Part shown: piece after piece, positions 36,201 to 45,257 of the stretch
How positions within the stretch are numbered: position 1 is the first letter of the stretch
Layout: every line of letters starts with the position of its first letter
NCBI GenBank assembly: GCA_900314525.1
Contig: OMVN01000013.1
Location: forward strand, 1-60,196
From: an uncultured Eubacteriales bacterium
GTDB lineage: Bacteria; Bacillota; Clostridia; Lachnospirales; Lachnospiraceae
DNA length: 60,196 bases
Reading direction: 5' to 3'
Translations under genes and position numbers: made by a program
The notes under the pieces: generated by a model
What the model was told of the DNA's origin: nothing
The model's input: the letters and a program-made list of their open reading frames with translations, nothing else
Databases searched by the model: none

Positions 36201-37056
36201 TTCTCATTGCAAGGAGTGCAAGATCCATAAGACAAACAAACTTGTCATCTCTTCCCTTGAAGATTACTTCTCTGTCTTCAATATATCTCTCATAAGTCTT
36301 TAAGATAGGAGTCTTGTAATATCCATCTTCAAAAGTAACACTTGTAAGTTCTGTGTTAAATGTTGTATGACGGCAGTGATCTGACCAGTATGTGTCTAAT
36401 ACCCTGATTTCTGTCATGGATGGATCTCTGTTTTCGTCATTCTTGAAATAATTCTGGATATGAAGGAAATCCTTAAATGTCATAGCAAGTCCTAATGAAT
36501 CATATAATTCTTTTAACTTGTCCTCTTCCATATCTTTAAAACCATCAAATATGATTACATCATCTGGCTCATCAAATTCTGTGACTAATGTTTCAGGTTT
36601 CTCTAAATCTGTAAGTCTAGAATCAACAGGGTTAACCTGAAATGCTTTAATACTCTCAAATTCTTCATCTGTTATAGATCCTTCTATAACATATGTTGTA
36701 GCAGTTTTAATATCTGCATCTTCATTCTCATTTAAAAACTTAACGCACTGTACTGCTGAATCTGCTCTCTGATCAAACTGACCTGGGAGAAATTCTACGC
36801 TAAATACTCTGTCGGCATCTTTGTTGTATGGAAATTCTTCCTCATACAAAGTGTCTACTGGAGGCTCAGAAAATACTGTATTAAGGGCTTTCTTATATGT
36901 ATCTTCTGATAATCCCTCAACATCGTATCTCACTAATACTCTGACATTTGTAACTGTTTTGATTCCAAGATAACTTGAAATCTCATGCTTTAAATCCTTT
37001 GCTTTTACAGCAAACTCTGGTTTTTTCTCAACATAAACTCTTCTAACCTTGCTCAT
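33283..37056 (-). CDS. purL: Phosphoribosylformylglycinamidine synthase, large single-chain form
   Basis: 1257 residues. Purine pathway enzyme converting FGAR, glutamine and ATP to FGAM. One chain carries the PurS-like N-terminus, two PurL ATP-grasp-like halves (RDPLSGRTYVYQAMRV, GGRTGRDGCGGATGSSK, GLPSIGGKDSMSGTF) and a C-terminal PurQ-like amidotransferase (PGTNCEYDSAKAF, LGICNGFQAVIKLG with the nucleophile Cys, NPASHGEGRFVA). ATG 37056 (MSKVRRVYVEKK) is chosen since AGGAGG lies seven bases upstream; an ATG 33 bases further out is not needed. Other pur genes are absent nearby. Confidence 0.96.
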   Translation of the reverse strand: MSKVRRVYVEKKPEFAVKAKDLKHEISSYLGIKTVTNVRVLVRYDVEGLSEDTYKKALNTVFSEPPVDTLYEEEFPYNKDADRVFSVEFLPGQFDQRADSAVQCVKFLNENEDADIKTATTYVIEGSITDEEFESIKAFQVNPVDSRLTDLEKPETLVTEFDEPDDVIIFDGFKDMEEDKLKELYDSLGLAMTFKDFLHIQNYFKNDENRDPSMTEIRVLDTYWSDHCRHTTFNTELTSVTFEDGYYKTPILKTYERYIEDREVIFKGRDDKFVCLMDLALLAMRKLKKEGKLEDQEKSDEINACSIVVPVEIDKEDGKGVITEEWLVNFKNETHNHPTEIEPFGGAATCLGGAIRDPLSGRTYVYQAMRVTGAADPTKSMNETLHGKLPQKKIVREAAQGYSSYGNQIGLATGLVKEVYHPDYVAKRMEIGAVIAAAPRYAVKRENSDPGDIIILLGGRTGRDGCGGATGSSKVHTDTSLESCGAEVQKGNAPTERKLQRLFRREEVSKLIKKCNDFGAGGVSVAIGELADGLDINLDLVPKKYAGLDGTEIAISESQERMAVVVDPKDVDEFLKYASEENLEAIKVAVVTEEKRLVLKWRGNKIVDLKRSFLDTNGAHQECAVDVEMPDENNKFFAQEEVTDVKEKWLETLASLNVCSQKGLVERFDASIGAGSVFMPYGGRYQLTETQAMVGKLPVLKGKTDTVTMMSYGFDPYLSSWSPYHGSVYAVLESVAKIVANGGDFKKIRFTFQEYFRRMSLDPKRWSQPFASLLGAYDAQLGFGLPSIGGKDSMSGTFNDIDVPPTLVSFAVDVAKEADIISPEFKEAGNKIALFEIERDEYDLPVYEQVMKLYDKIHSLIKKGVIKSAYVVTGSGMVAALSKMAFGNKLGFTINGDVDEKELFSKAIGNIVAEIDSDKVSEVEGAGRVIGSVTSNNTFTYKDVLIKMDEALESWTNTLEKVFPTRKTDDKTEIDSGIYRAGSVYVCKNKIAKPTVFIPVFPGTNCEYDSAKAFREAGADVITKVFRNLTADDIRESVDEFEKSISQAQIIMFPGGFSAGDEPDGSAKFFATAFRNAKIKEAVTKLLNERDGLALGICNGFQAVIKLGLVPNGAITGQDNNSPTLTYNVINRHISKMVYTKVVSNKSPWLQLADLGKTYVNPASHGEGRFVANAEWIKKLFENGQVATQYVDEHGVPTMDEEWNVNGSYAAIEGITSPDGRCLGRMAHPERKGNSVAINITGEQDMRIFESGVNYFK

Positions 37057-37127
37057 GCCAACCTCCTGTAATTTATATTTCATGTCCATAAATGGACAGA
37101 CTTATTGAATTATAATTGTCAAATTTT

Positions 37128-37156
37128 AGTTTACAATAACACTGTGTAGTTGTCAA
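37128..37156 (-). promoter_or_regulatory. Promoter of purL
   Basis: On the minus strand, a perfect TTGACA (37151-37156), a 17-base spacer and TAAACT (37128-37133). A second and third TTGACA lie nearby. The leader of about 65 bases contains a small palindrome (tgtccat/atggaca, 37083-37098) but no purine riboswitch-sized structure. Confidence 0.6.
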
Positions 37157-37186
37157 CTTGAATGAGTTGTCAAAATCTGTATTTTT

Positions 37187-39595
37187 TTAGACATATTTCC
37201 AAAATTTATTTACTTCTTCTAGCACATTTTCAAGATTGACGTTTTTTATATCAGACCATTCTCTCGGAAAATTCTTTCTGTAAGATGTTTGCATAAATCT
37301 GTCATCCAACAGTAGTATAATTCCATAATCCTCTGATGTTCTAATTACCCTGCCTGCGGCCTGTAATACTTTATTTATGCCCGGATATTTATAGGCATAA
37401 TCAAAACCATTTCTTCCATTTCTATCATAATAGTTTTTCAGAATTTCCCGTTCATTGCACACCATAGGGAGTCCAGTTCCTACTATAATGCTTCCTATTA
37501 GTCTGTCATTTGTCAAATCTATTCCCTCCGAAAAGACTCCGCCAAGTACACAAAATCCGATTACTGTTTCGTCACCATCAGGATTCTCGAAATTCTGCAA
37601 AAACTCTTCCTTTTCCTCCTCATTCATCCCAGACTTTTGAGTTATAATTCTGTATTTCTTATCAACCTCATACTCACATGCCATATCGTATACATCCATC
37701 ATAAATTTATACGAAGGGAAGAAAACCATATAATTTCCCGCTGCTGCCCCTACTGCTTTTTCTATATGTTCGAGGATTTTTCCATACTCACCTCTGCCTC
37801 TACTTTTATATCTGCTACTCACATCATTTGCAGCCATGAGAAGCCTTTTTGCCGTATCAAATGGTGAATCTATATAAATAGCCTTATCATCCATATCTCC
37901 GCTTAAAAGTTCCTTATAATAATTAACAGGAAGCAGCGTTGCAGAAAACATAATCGTGGAAAATCCCTGTTTCATACATGAAGACAGATTAAGTGACGGA
38001 TTTACACAGAACAGTTTTACCATATACTGTCCGCTTTCATCGATTTCCGAATAAATCTGATAATTTTTATCCACAAGTTCGTAGGTATCTAAATAACTTT
38101 TTATTTTAAAATATGTGTCAAGAATCACATCTCTGTCCTTAAATTCTCTGTGCTCATCTAAATATTTATCTAGTTCCCCAGAAATTCTCAAAAGCCTTTT
38201 TACAAGCTCATCAGTTTCCGAAAAGATGGTATATTTTCCTTCTTCAGATAAATTCTTAAGTTTCAGCAATTCCCCGTTGCATTTGCCAAAAGAATTATAA
38301 AGTCCCTTATCTTTCTCTTTCATAATTTTCCTGCACTGCAGAAAATCTTCTTTTATAAGACTTGCAGAGTACATTTCTCTTGCCCTCTCAACCAGATTAT
38401 GGGCCTCATCCACAAGAAAGATATATTCTCCTTTCATCCCCTCAGAAAAATATCTTTTAAGTTTTGCCCTTGGATCAAAAACATAGTTATAATCGCATAT
38501 TATACCATCCATAAAATTACTGATGTCAAGACTCATCTCAAAAGGACAGACATTATGCTTTATAGCGTATTTAAGTACTATGTCCCTGTCTATTCCGCTT
38601 TCGTTGTTAATAATGTCAAAAATAGCATCGTTCACCCTGTCAAAATGGCCCTTAGCCATCATGCATTTTACAGGATTACATTCCATTACCTTTTCTTCAA
38701 CGCCCTCATCTGTCATAACAATATTATTGCAGATTTTTTCCTTTGCAGTGATTGTGACTGTATTAAAATGAAGTCCACTATCCCTCAAAATTCCAAATGC
38801 CTGATTTGCCACAGTTCTTGTGATTGTCTTTGCTGTCAGATAAAATATCTTATTTCCAAGATTTTCCCCAACAGCTTTTACCGCAGGGAATACCGTGGAA
38901 ATAGTCTTTCCAACTCCTGTTGGTGCCTGTATAAACAGATTTTCTTTTGACTCTATAGATTTATATACGGATACTGCTATCTCCCTCTGTCCATTTCTGT
39001 AATCAAAAGGGAATTTTAATTCTTTTATAGATTTCTGTCTTAATTTATGTTGTTCTTTAATATAATCCGCCCATTTAATATATATATCTATTACATTCTT
39101 AAAGTACTCTTTTATTTCTGCATCTGTATAATCATCCTCAAAATACCTGATCGTCTCATCATCAAGATTGCAATATGTGAGTCTTACGGTTATCTTATCA
39201 AGATTATTCTGTATGAGATACATATATGCATAGCACATCGCCTGAGCCCTGTGAACCTCAACAGGTTTCTCTATCCTCATGACATTTTTGTATACGCCTT
39301 TTATCTCATCTACAGTCACTCTGTTTTTGTCTTTTATAATTCCATCAGCACGTCCCTCAAGTTTTATCTTATAATCCTGGAAATCAAAATCCATTTTAAG
39401 TGTAACTTCTGGAAAATAGTTGTTTCCTCCCATTTTCTGTATTTTCTTATGAATTTTTGTTCCCTTTGCCATTGCGTCCATTGTGGCTCCTGATGTCTGT
39501 CTGTTATCGATATCTCCGGACCTCATAATAAATTCTACAAGATTCCTGACTGATACCTCAATCACCATTTTTGATTCGTCTGTATTATTTTCCAT
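37187..39595 (-). CDS. DinG/XPD-type helicase with N-terminal PD-(D/E)XK nuclease domain
   Basis: 802 residues. Residues ~1-190 resemble a Cas4/RecB-type PD-(D/E)XK nuclease (LEGRADGII, TVDEIKGVYK). The helicase core follows: Walker A APTGVGKTIST near 226, four cysteines (KICNN, ECNPVKC, NVCPF) consistent with an XPD-style iron-sulphur cluster, DEAH box VDEAHNLVERAR, and C-terminal motifs GVFSEGIDL and QAAGRVIRTSEDYG. Known homologues unwind 5'-to-3' on damaged or structured DNA. The start has TAGG before the ATG. A small membrane protein gene lies 14 bases upstream. Cellular role (repair of crosslinks or R-loops) is inferred. Confidence 0.9.
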   Translation of the reverse strand: MENNTDESKMVIEVSVRNLVEFIMRSGDIDNRQTSGATMDAMAKGTKIHKKIQKMGGNNYFPEVTLKMDFDFQDYKIKLEGRADGIIKDKNRVTVDEIKGVYKNVMRIEKPVEVHRAQAMCYAYMYLIQNNLDKITVRLTYCNLDDETIRYFEDDYTDAEIKEYFKNVIDIYIKWADYIKEQHKLRQKSIKELKFPFDYRNGQREIAVSVYKSIESKENLFIQAPTGVGKTISTVFPAVKAVGENLGNKIFYLTAKTITRTVANQAFGILRDSGLHFNTVTITAKEKICNNIVMTDEGVEEKVMECNPVKCMMAKGHFDRVNDAIFDIINNESGIDRDIVLKYAIKHNVCPFEMSLDISNFMDGIICDYNYVFDPRAKLKRYFSEGMKGEYIFLVDEAHNLVERAREMYSASLIKEDFLQCRKIMKEKDKGLYNSFGKCNGELLKLKNLSEEGKYTIFSETDELVKRLLRISGELDKYLDEHREFKDRDVILDTYFKIKSYLDTYELVDKNYQIYSEIDESGQYMVKLFCVNPSLNLSSCMKQGFSTIMFSATLLPVNYYKELLSGDMDDKAIYIDSPFDTAKRLLMAANDVSSRYKSRGRGEYGKILEHIEKAVGAAAGNYMVFFPSYKFMMDVYDMACEYEVDKKYRIITQKSGMNEEEKEEFLQNFENPDGDETVIGFCVLGGVFSEGIDLTNDRLIGSIIVGTGLPMVCNEREILKNYYDRNGRNGFDYAYKYPGINKVLQAAGRVIRTSEDYGIILLLDDRFMQTSYRKNFPREWSDIKNVNLENVLEEVNKFWKYV

Positions 39596-39609
39596 ACCTA
39601 ATTCTCATT

Positions 39610-39972
39610 CTATTTTTTAGATTCTAATTCGTCAATTTTCTCTCGTAGTTTATCATACTGCACATACATCTTCTGAACCCCATTTTCCAGAAGATAATAA
39701 TGCTTTATATACGGTGCGAGCAGAATTACCAAAAACAATGCCAGTACTAAAAGCATAATATTATCGCAGATGAGATATGTAAAAACCGTCATAAATGTAC
39801 CAATTGCAAATAACACCGTCACTATCAGGTGAATAAATCTTTCATGCATAAAAAAATAAATCTCTGTCATATGTCTTTCCATAATTTTCTTCAGTTCTGC
39901 AAGACTCTTATTGTCAATATCTGCAAGAAATTCGTCCATAAAATTCAAGTGTCTAAGTATTCTCTCTTTCAT
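39610..39972 (-). CDS. Small two-helix membrane protein with coiled ends
   Basis: 120 residues from ATG 39972 (MKERILRHLNFMDEF), with AAGGAAG nine bases upstream. Charged amphipathic helices flank two membrane helices (about 50-68 and 72-92), with a coiled C-terminus (VQYDKLREKIDELESKK). No family recognised. It precedes the helicase gene by 14 bases, so the two are probably co-transcribed, though no functional link is evident. TATAAT on the minus strand near 40015 may be its -10. Confidence 0.65.
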   Translation of the reverse strand: MKERILRHLNFMDEFLADIDNKSLAELKKIMERHMTEIYFFMHERFIHLIVTVLFAIGTFMTVFTYLICDNIMLLVLALFLVILLAPYIKHYYLLENGVQKMYVQYDKLREKIDELESKK

Positions 39973-40054
39973 TATCACGCACTTCCTTTTATCCAAAAAT
40001 ATATGTTTTACTCATTATATTTTTCCAAGAACACAAATTGCATCATCTGTATAT

Positions 40055-40093
40055 AAAAACAAGAACTGCACTGGCCAACACCAATGCAGTTCT
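40055..40093 (-). terminator. Terminator after fba
   Basis: Arms agaactgca (40062-40070) and tgcagttct (40085-40093), followed on the minus strand by TGTTTTT. Confidence 0.75.
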
Positions 40094-40149
40094 GTTACTT
40101 AGAGACCTAATTTGCGGTCCCATATCGTTTATGTATTCGGATGGTAAAA

Positions 40150-41019
40150 TTAGTTGTTAGCTTTGCCAACTGATCCAAATAATTCCATTTTTTCTTTAAC
40201 TGTAGCCTTGATTGCATCAGCACCTGGAGCAAGTAATTTACGAGGATCAAATCCTTTTCCTTCAAGGTCTTTACCTGCTTCAACATATTTACGTGTTGCA
40301 TCTGCAAATGAAAGCTGACACTCTGTGTTAACATTGATCTTAGAAACTCCAAGGTCAATAGCTTTCTTAATCATGTCTGCAGGTATTCCTGTACCACCAT
40401 GAAGAACTAATGGCATTGTACCTGTCTTCTCCTGGATAGCTGCAAGTGTTTCGAAGCTAAGTCCAGCCCAGTTTTCTGGGTATTTACCATGGATGTTACC
40501 GATACCAGCTGCAAGCATGTCCACGCCAAGATCAGCTACTGCTTTACACTCGTCTGGATCTGCACATTCACCCATTCCTACAACACCGTCTTCTTCTCCA
40601 CCGATTGAACCAACTTCTGCTTCGATAGATAATCCAAGGTGATGAGCAACGCTAACTAATTCTGTTGTCTTAGCTACGTTCTCTTCGATTGGATAATGTG
40701 AACCATCGAACATGATTGATGTAAATCCAGCTTCGATACATGCATAACATCCTTCGTATGAACCATGATCTAAGTGAAGAGCAACTGGAACTGTAATTCC
40801 AAGAGACTCATCCATAGCCTTAACCATAGCTGCAACTGTCTTAAATCCTGTCATATATTTTCCTGCACCCTCAGATACTCCTAAGATTACAGGTGAGTTT
40901 AATTCCTGTGCTGTTAATAAAATAGACTTTGTCCACTCAAGGTTGTTGATGTTGAACTGTCCTACTGCATAATGTCCTTCTTTTGCTTTTTTAAGCATTT
41001 CTGCTGCTGAAACTAACAT
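40150..41019 (-). CDS. fba: Class II fructose-1,6-bisphosphate aldolase
   Basis: 289 residues from ATG 41019 (MLVSAAEMLKKAK), with GGAGG nine bases upstream. Zinc-dependent glycolytic aldolase: LHLDHGSYEGC (metal His and catalytic Asp), SIEAEVGSIGGEEDG, and GLVLHGGTG-type (PLVLHGGTGIP) and INVNTECQLSFA phosphate-binding motifs. It splits fructose-1,6-bisphosphate into dihydroxyacetone phosphate and glyceraldehyde-3-phosphate. It has its own promoter overlapping the end of the transglutaminase gene, and its own terminator. Confidence 0.96.
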   Translation of the reverse strand: MLVSAAEMLKKAKEGHYAVGQFNINNLEWTKSILLTAQELNSPVILGVSEGAGKYMTGFKTVAAMVKAMDESLGITVPVALHLDHGSYEGCYACIEAGFTSIMFDGSHYPIEENVAKTTELVSVAHHLGLSIEAEVGSIGGEEDGVVGMGECADPDECKAVADLGVDMLAAGIGNIHGKYPENWAGLSFETLAAIQEKTGTMPLVLHGGTGIPADMIKKAIDLGVSKINVNTECQLSFADATRKYVEAGKDLEGKGFDPRKLLAPGADAIKATVKEKMELFGSVGKANN

Positions 41020-41052
41020 TAATTTTACCTCCATATATAAATATTTGTTTAC

Positions 41053-41080
41053 ATTATAACCTATTTTTTAAGTATTGCAA
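41053..41080 (-). promoter_or_regulatory. Promoter of fba
   Basis: On the minus strand, TTGCAA (41075-41080), a 16-base spacer and a perfect TATAAT (41053-41058), overlapping the 3' end of the upstream coding region. Confidence 0.6.
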
Positions 41081-43387
41081 ACTGTTTTTCAATTCTTCAT
41101 AGTATTTTATTACTTTTTGATATTCTTCTTCAGTGATGAGTGTATTCTCATCTGCGTATTTAGACTTGTCAATAATATCAAGCACTTCCCTAGTTTCTCC
41201 TGCATCCACAGAAACCGGTTTTTCATTTCTCGCAGCTTTTATTACTTTATTTAACTGTCCGCATACATCAGAAGTATTTACATTTATTTCGTATTCAATT
41301 CCGATTGCCTTTAAATATTTTTTTAATATATTTCCAACAACCACAACATTATGTCTGTAATTGTCGGTTGTATATCTCCTCTTAGCCTCATCCGAAAATA
41401 CAAATTTGTAAGTAAGGAGTGATGCAATAAGCACAATAAGAAGAATTACAATTATAATATAGTAAAAGCTCTTATTATCACTGGCACTTCTATTATTCTC
41501 ACCACCTGCCTGTTTTTCATTTTCTCCATTATTATATACATTAATATTCTGTGACTCTGTTGCTGTTTCAGCCTGTACAGTCTCTGGCTGTACAGTTGTC
41601 TGTGGCTGATTTTCAGTTAATGGTTCATCTTCGGTCTTTGTAGTTTCAGGCTCTGACTCTAGGAGATTCTCCTTAATCATCCCCTTAGTCATCTCCACTG
41701 GAACAAATCCAGCCCCTGGAACATATACTTCACACCATGCATGAGCATCATTATCTGTAACCGACACAGTAATCATACCGTCTGCATCTTCTGCTTCATC
41801 ATTTGTTTTTATAAGATAACCTTCCGCATATCTTGCAGGGACACCCATATATCTGAGGAGAAGTGTTGCTGCACTGGCATAAGCTGTGCAATATCCTTCT
41901 TTTTTGCTAAACAGGAAATCTGAAACATAATCATCACCCTCTAATTCGCCAGGTTCAAGACTATATTCTGTATTTTCACTTAAATATTTTCTAACCTGCT
42001 CAATACAGTCTCTCAGGCTTTCTTCCGTATATTCATATGAACCTTTCAAAAGACCAGTTTTTTCATCAAATTCCTTTACCAAAGAAACTGGTAAGTCAAG
42101 ATTAGTCTCTTTCATAAGCTCATTCATTTCATCTGTATAATCACCATCGTAGAAATGAAGTCTGTCATTATACTTTGATATAGCCTTACTCTCGGATATA
42201 TTACTGAATACATAGTTGTATTTATCCTTTGTTGCAGGACCTGAAGCTATTTTTTTGATAAATGTTATATCTTTATTCTTTGCAATATCACTGTAGTATG
42301 GGATGTAGGTAAAATTTTTTCCCGCATTTGAATATTTAAGCTCCATTTCGCTTATATTATCTGCAAAATTAGAAAAATCCGGTGTATATAAAAGAGCGTC
42401 ATTTCTATCGTCATATTGTATTCCAGACAATGACTGGAGAACTGATGGCTCACTTATTGCCTTTAGATTATCTTCTGAAATAATCCCCCAGTAATCTCCG
42501 TTGTAAGATGTACCTGTAAATCCCTTAAGGTACACATAGGAGGTATTCTTATTCATTTTCACCTTAAGCATCTGGGTATCTGTGTATGTTACTTTTCCAA
42601 TTTCTCCTAATCTTCCCCCATTAACCCCGCCATATGCTGGGAAGTTATGAGTAGTCCCATTATCATTAAACATATCAATCTTCGAAATTATTTTCTGAAA
42701 TTTAGAAGAAATATTTTTGTATCTGTCCTTTGCTCTGTAAGTTTTCTCAGGATAAATGTTCATCACAAGTACTGCAGCACCTATACTCAGAACAAGAACA
42801 AATGTAAATCTTGCTGGATATACCTTTTTGTTATGCTGATACATTGTGCAGATAATTCCATAAATTACCAGCAGTACCATGTAAAATGTTCCTGGGACCA
42901 CTCCAAATAGTATCCCTGGGAAAATAAATATTACGCTCATAAGTATATGAAACGCTGCATAAATACGGTTATATGTCACGAGTGTGAGTATATATGCATA
43001 GAGAACAATTAACATTACAAAGAACAATGTAATGTAAATCTTTTTAAAATTGTCTGAAATCATGTAATGGCTTGCGCCTTCCATGAAGTAGTCATTATAT
43101 CTGTCAATTACTTTATTAGCAATATAGTAAATAGCATTAATAAACTGTTTTGCTCTGTAAACCATGAAGCAGACTAAAATGCCTAACATCACAGTACTGA
43201 CAACAAACATTTTTGCCCTTTCAAACCCAGTAAACAAAAGAAAAGTACCTGTTATTATAAGTTCGGATATTATTATGGTTCTCATATTTACATCAATATC
43301 AAATACTTCAGTAAAACTTCCTACACTGGCAAAAATTCCCAAGAATATTAAAAGCCATTTACATATAAAATCGTATATTTTTTCCAT
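41054..43387 (-). CDS. Transglutaminase-like membrane protein (TgpA type)
   Basis: 777 residues. Six or so N-terminal membrane helices (about 10-215) precede an extracytoplasmic part with a transglutaminase-core domain at about 480-590: Cys in GYCTAYASAATLLLRY, His in DAHAWCEVYVPG and the Asp-equivalent in VEMT. A Thr/Gln/Glu-rich stretch (TTKTEDEPLTENQPQ) and a further membrane helix near 650 follow, then a cytoplasmic tail. Third gene of a MoxR-DUF58-transglutaminase set found across bacteria. That set is thought to assemble or mature envelope protein complexes; direct function unknown. Confidence 0.9.
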   Translation of the reverse strand: MEKIYDFICKWLLIFLGIFASVGSFTEVFDIDVNMRTIIISELIITGTFLLFTGFERAKMFVVSTVMLGILVCFMVYRAKQFINAIYYIANKVIDRYNDYFMEGASHYMISDNFKKIYITLFFVMLIVLYAYILTLVTYNRIYAAFHILMSVIFIFPGILFGVVPGTFYMVLLVIYGIICTMYQHNKKVYPARFTFVLVLSIGAAVLVMNIYPEKTYRAKDRYKNISSKFQKIISKIDMFNDNGTTHNFPAYGGVNGGRLGEIGKVTYTDTQMLKVKMNKNTSYVYLKGFTGTSYNGDYWGIISEDNLKAISEPSVLQSLSGIQYDDRNDALLYTPDFSNFADNISEMELKYSNAGKNFTYIPYYSDIAKNKDITFIKKIASGPATKDKYNYVFSNISESKAISKYNDRLHFYDGDYTDEMNELMKETNLDLPVSLVKEFDEKTGLLKGSYEYTEESLRDCIEQVRKYLSENTEYSLEPGELEGDDYVSDFLFSKKEGYCTAYASAATLLLRYMGVPARYAEGYLIKTNDEAEDADGMITVSVTDNDAHAWCEVYVPGAGFVPVEMTKGMIKENLLESEPETTKTEDEPLTENQPQTTVQPETVQAETATESQNINVYNNGENEKQAGGENNRSASDNKSFYYIIIVILLIVLIASLLTYKFVFSDEAKRRYTTDNYRHNVVVVGNILKKYLKAIGIEYEINVNTSDVCGQLNKVIKAARNEKPVSVDAGETREVLDIIDKSKYADENTLITEEEYQKVIKYYEELKNSLQYLKNRL

Positions 43388-43392
43388 CTTAT

Positions 43393-44331
43393 CTATTCCC
43401 TGGTTTCCGTCATTATTTGAATAACAGTGTCATCCAATGTTTTTAAATCTACAATTAATTTTCTCTTCATTCCACCGTTTCTTCCCTTCCATGCCAAGTA
43501 GTGGCTAAAAGAGAGATTGGCAAGCTTGTAGCACTCCGAATAACATCTGTCTAACATTTCATATATATTCTCATCACTTTCAAAATCTGTAAACACATAA
43601 GCAAAAGGCTCTGATGATGAAGCATCTGACAATACCATAATCTCATCACTCTTAGAAGACAGCTTCCAGTGAATTTTATTGAGCTTATCTCCATCCCTGA
43701 ATTCTCTTATGTTATAGTCAGAAAATTCATTTTCTTCATCTGTAAAATAGTCCATTGCCTCCTCTTCAGTCATATATCTTAGTAATGATATATCAATTGG
43801 AACGTCAATTATTTTTGGCATTACTACAAATTCTGCTTTTCCTTTATGGCGTTTTTTCCCCAAGAGAACATTTGCAAATCCGAACATGTCATAAATAACA
43901 GCATTTTCAATGTGTACCTCATTTATTCCACATTTCAGATCATCAATTTTTACTATTTCATCTGCTGATTTCCCATCACCCAGTTCGATTACATATTTTT
44001 TAACAGAATATTCTTTTTCAAACTGATTTTTGTATTTTAAATCAAACTCAATCTTTTTAAATGGATAAAACCCATGTTTTGCAACGTTAATAACAATCTC
44101 TCCGCTATCTTTTTTTATCATATCCCCATTTTTTGAATACAAGCTCACTCTCACTCTCAAAAACGAGACATAAAATAATATAACTTGTATAAAAAGCACA
44201 GTAAGCACCATCTTAAAAGGTAACTGTGCACTGTATCCATCAAATAAAAACATAATACACAGAAGCAGAAAAAGATTAAATAATACATATACCACATTTA
44301 AAAAATGTCTGAATCCTCTTCTCAAGCTCAT
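43393..44331 (-). CDS. DUF58 domain membrane protein
   Basis: 312 residues. Two N-terminal membrane helices (about 12-58) are followed by a beta-rich region and a DUF58 segment (YNIREFRDGDKLNKIHWKLSSKSDE). The IHWK signature is the core of DUF58, often part of a vWA-like fold that partners MoxR ATPases. The start shares one base with the moxR stop (TAATG), and the gene lies six bases before the transglutaminase gene, showing tight coupling. Confidence 0.92.
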   Translation of the reverse strand: MSLRRGFRHFLNVVYVLFNLFLLLCIMFLFDGYSAQLPFKMVLTVLFIQVILFYVSFLRVRVSLYSKNGDMIKKDSGEIVINVAKHGFYPFKKIEFDLKYKNQFEKEYSVKKYVIELGDGKSADEIVKIDDLKCGINEVHIENAVIYDMFGFANVLLGKKRHKGKAEFVVMPKIIDVPIDISLLRYMTEEEAMDYFTDEENEFSDYNIREFRDGDKLNKIHWKLSSKSDEIMVLSDASSSEPFAYVFTDFESDENIYEMLDRCYSECYKLANLSFSHYLAWKGRNGGMKRKLIVDLKTLDDTVIQIMTETRE

Positions 44332-45257
44332 TATCTTGCAGCCTCTTTCAATATTTTGCTTACAACATTTTCAATTGTTTCATTCGCTGCCTTTGATGCA
44401 GCAGAAAGTACTATTCTGTGTCTTACACAAGGAATTATTATATTATTTACGTCCTCAGGAATAACATAATTTCTTCCCTCAATATAAGCCCTTGCCTGCG
44501 CAGCCCTCATAATTGCTATACTTCCTCTAGGGCTGATTCCAAGTTCAATTTCATTCATTTTTCTGGAAATACCAGCAATTTTGGAAATATACATATACAC
44601 ATCATCATGCACAAATACTTTTCTCGTCTCAGCCTTTATTATCGCCATACCCTTGCCATCAATAATAGGTTTAACATCATCTAAACTGTTATTTTCAAAT
44701 TTGAATTTTAACATTTTAGCCTCGTCTTCTACTGTTGGATATCCCATTGAAACACAGAACATAAATCTGTCCAACTGAGATTCTGGAAGCATATGTGTAC
44801 CTACAGATCCAACCGGATTCTGAGTTGCTATAACATTAAATGGATTTGGAAGCTTATGTGTCTGGGAATCTACTGTTACAGTTTTTTCCTCCATGGCCTC
44901 TAATAATGCTGACTGTGTCTTTGATGAAGTTCTGTTAATTTCATCTGCAAGGAACAAATTACACATTATTGCTCCCTCTTTGAATTCAAAATCAGAAGTC
45001 TTTTTGTTATACATTGTAAATCCAGTTACATCCGATGGAAGTACATCAGGTGTAAACTGCATTCTGTTATACTTCAAAGACATTGCTTTGGAAAGTGCAA
45101 GTGCAAGTGATGTCTTTCCTACACCTGGGATATCATCAATAAGTACATGTCCATCAGCTATAAAAGCTGTTATTACATCAACTATAACATCATCCTTACC
45201 AACTATTACTTTCTTAACTTCATCGATTATCTTGTGTACTGCTTCATTTCCTGTCAT
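44331..45257 (-). CDS. MoxR-family AAA+ ATPase
   Basis: 308 residues. Walker A is DDIPGVGKTSLALAL near 38, Walker B is NLFLADEINRTSSKTQSALLEAMEE, sensor 1 is FNVIATQNP, and the arginine finger region is LPESQLDRF. MoxR proteins act as chaperones that insert cofactors or assemble membrane and cell-surface complexes with vWA or DUF58 partners. Its ATG lies inside the last 14 bases of the GGDEF gene, so the two are translationally linked, an unexpected pairing of c-di-GMP signalling with this module. Confidence 0.95.
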   Translation of the reverse strand: MTGNEAVHKIIDEVKKVIVGKDDVIVDVITAFIADGHVLIDDIPGVGKTSLALALSKAMSLKYNRMQFTPDVLPSDVTGFTMYNKKTSDFEFKEGAIMCNLFLADEINRTSSKTQSALLEAMEEKTVTVDSQTHKLPNPFNVIATQNPVGSVGTHMLPESQLDRFMFCVSMGYPTVEDEAKMLKFKFENNSLDDVKPIIDGKGMAIIKAETRKVFVHDDVYMYISKIAGISRKMNEIELGISPRGSIAIMRAAQARAYIEGRNYVIPEDVNNIIIPCVRHRIVLSAASKAANETIENVVSKILKEAAR

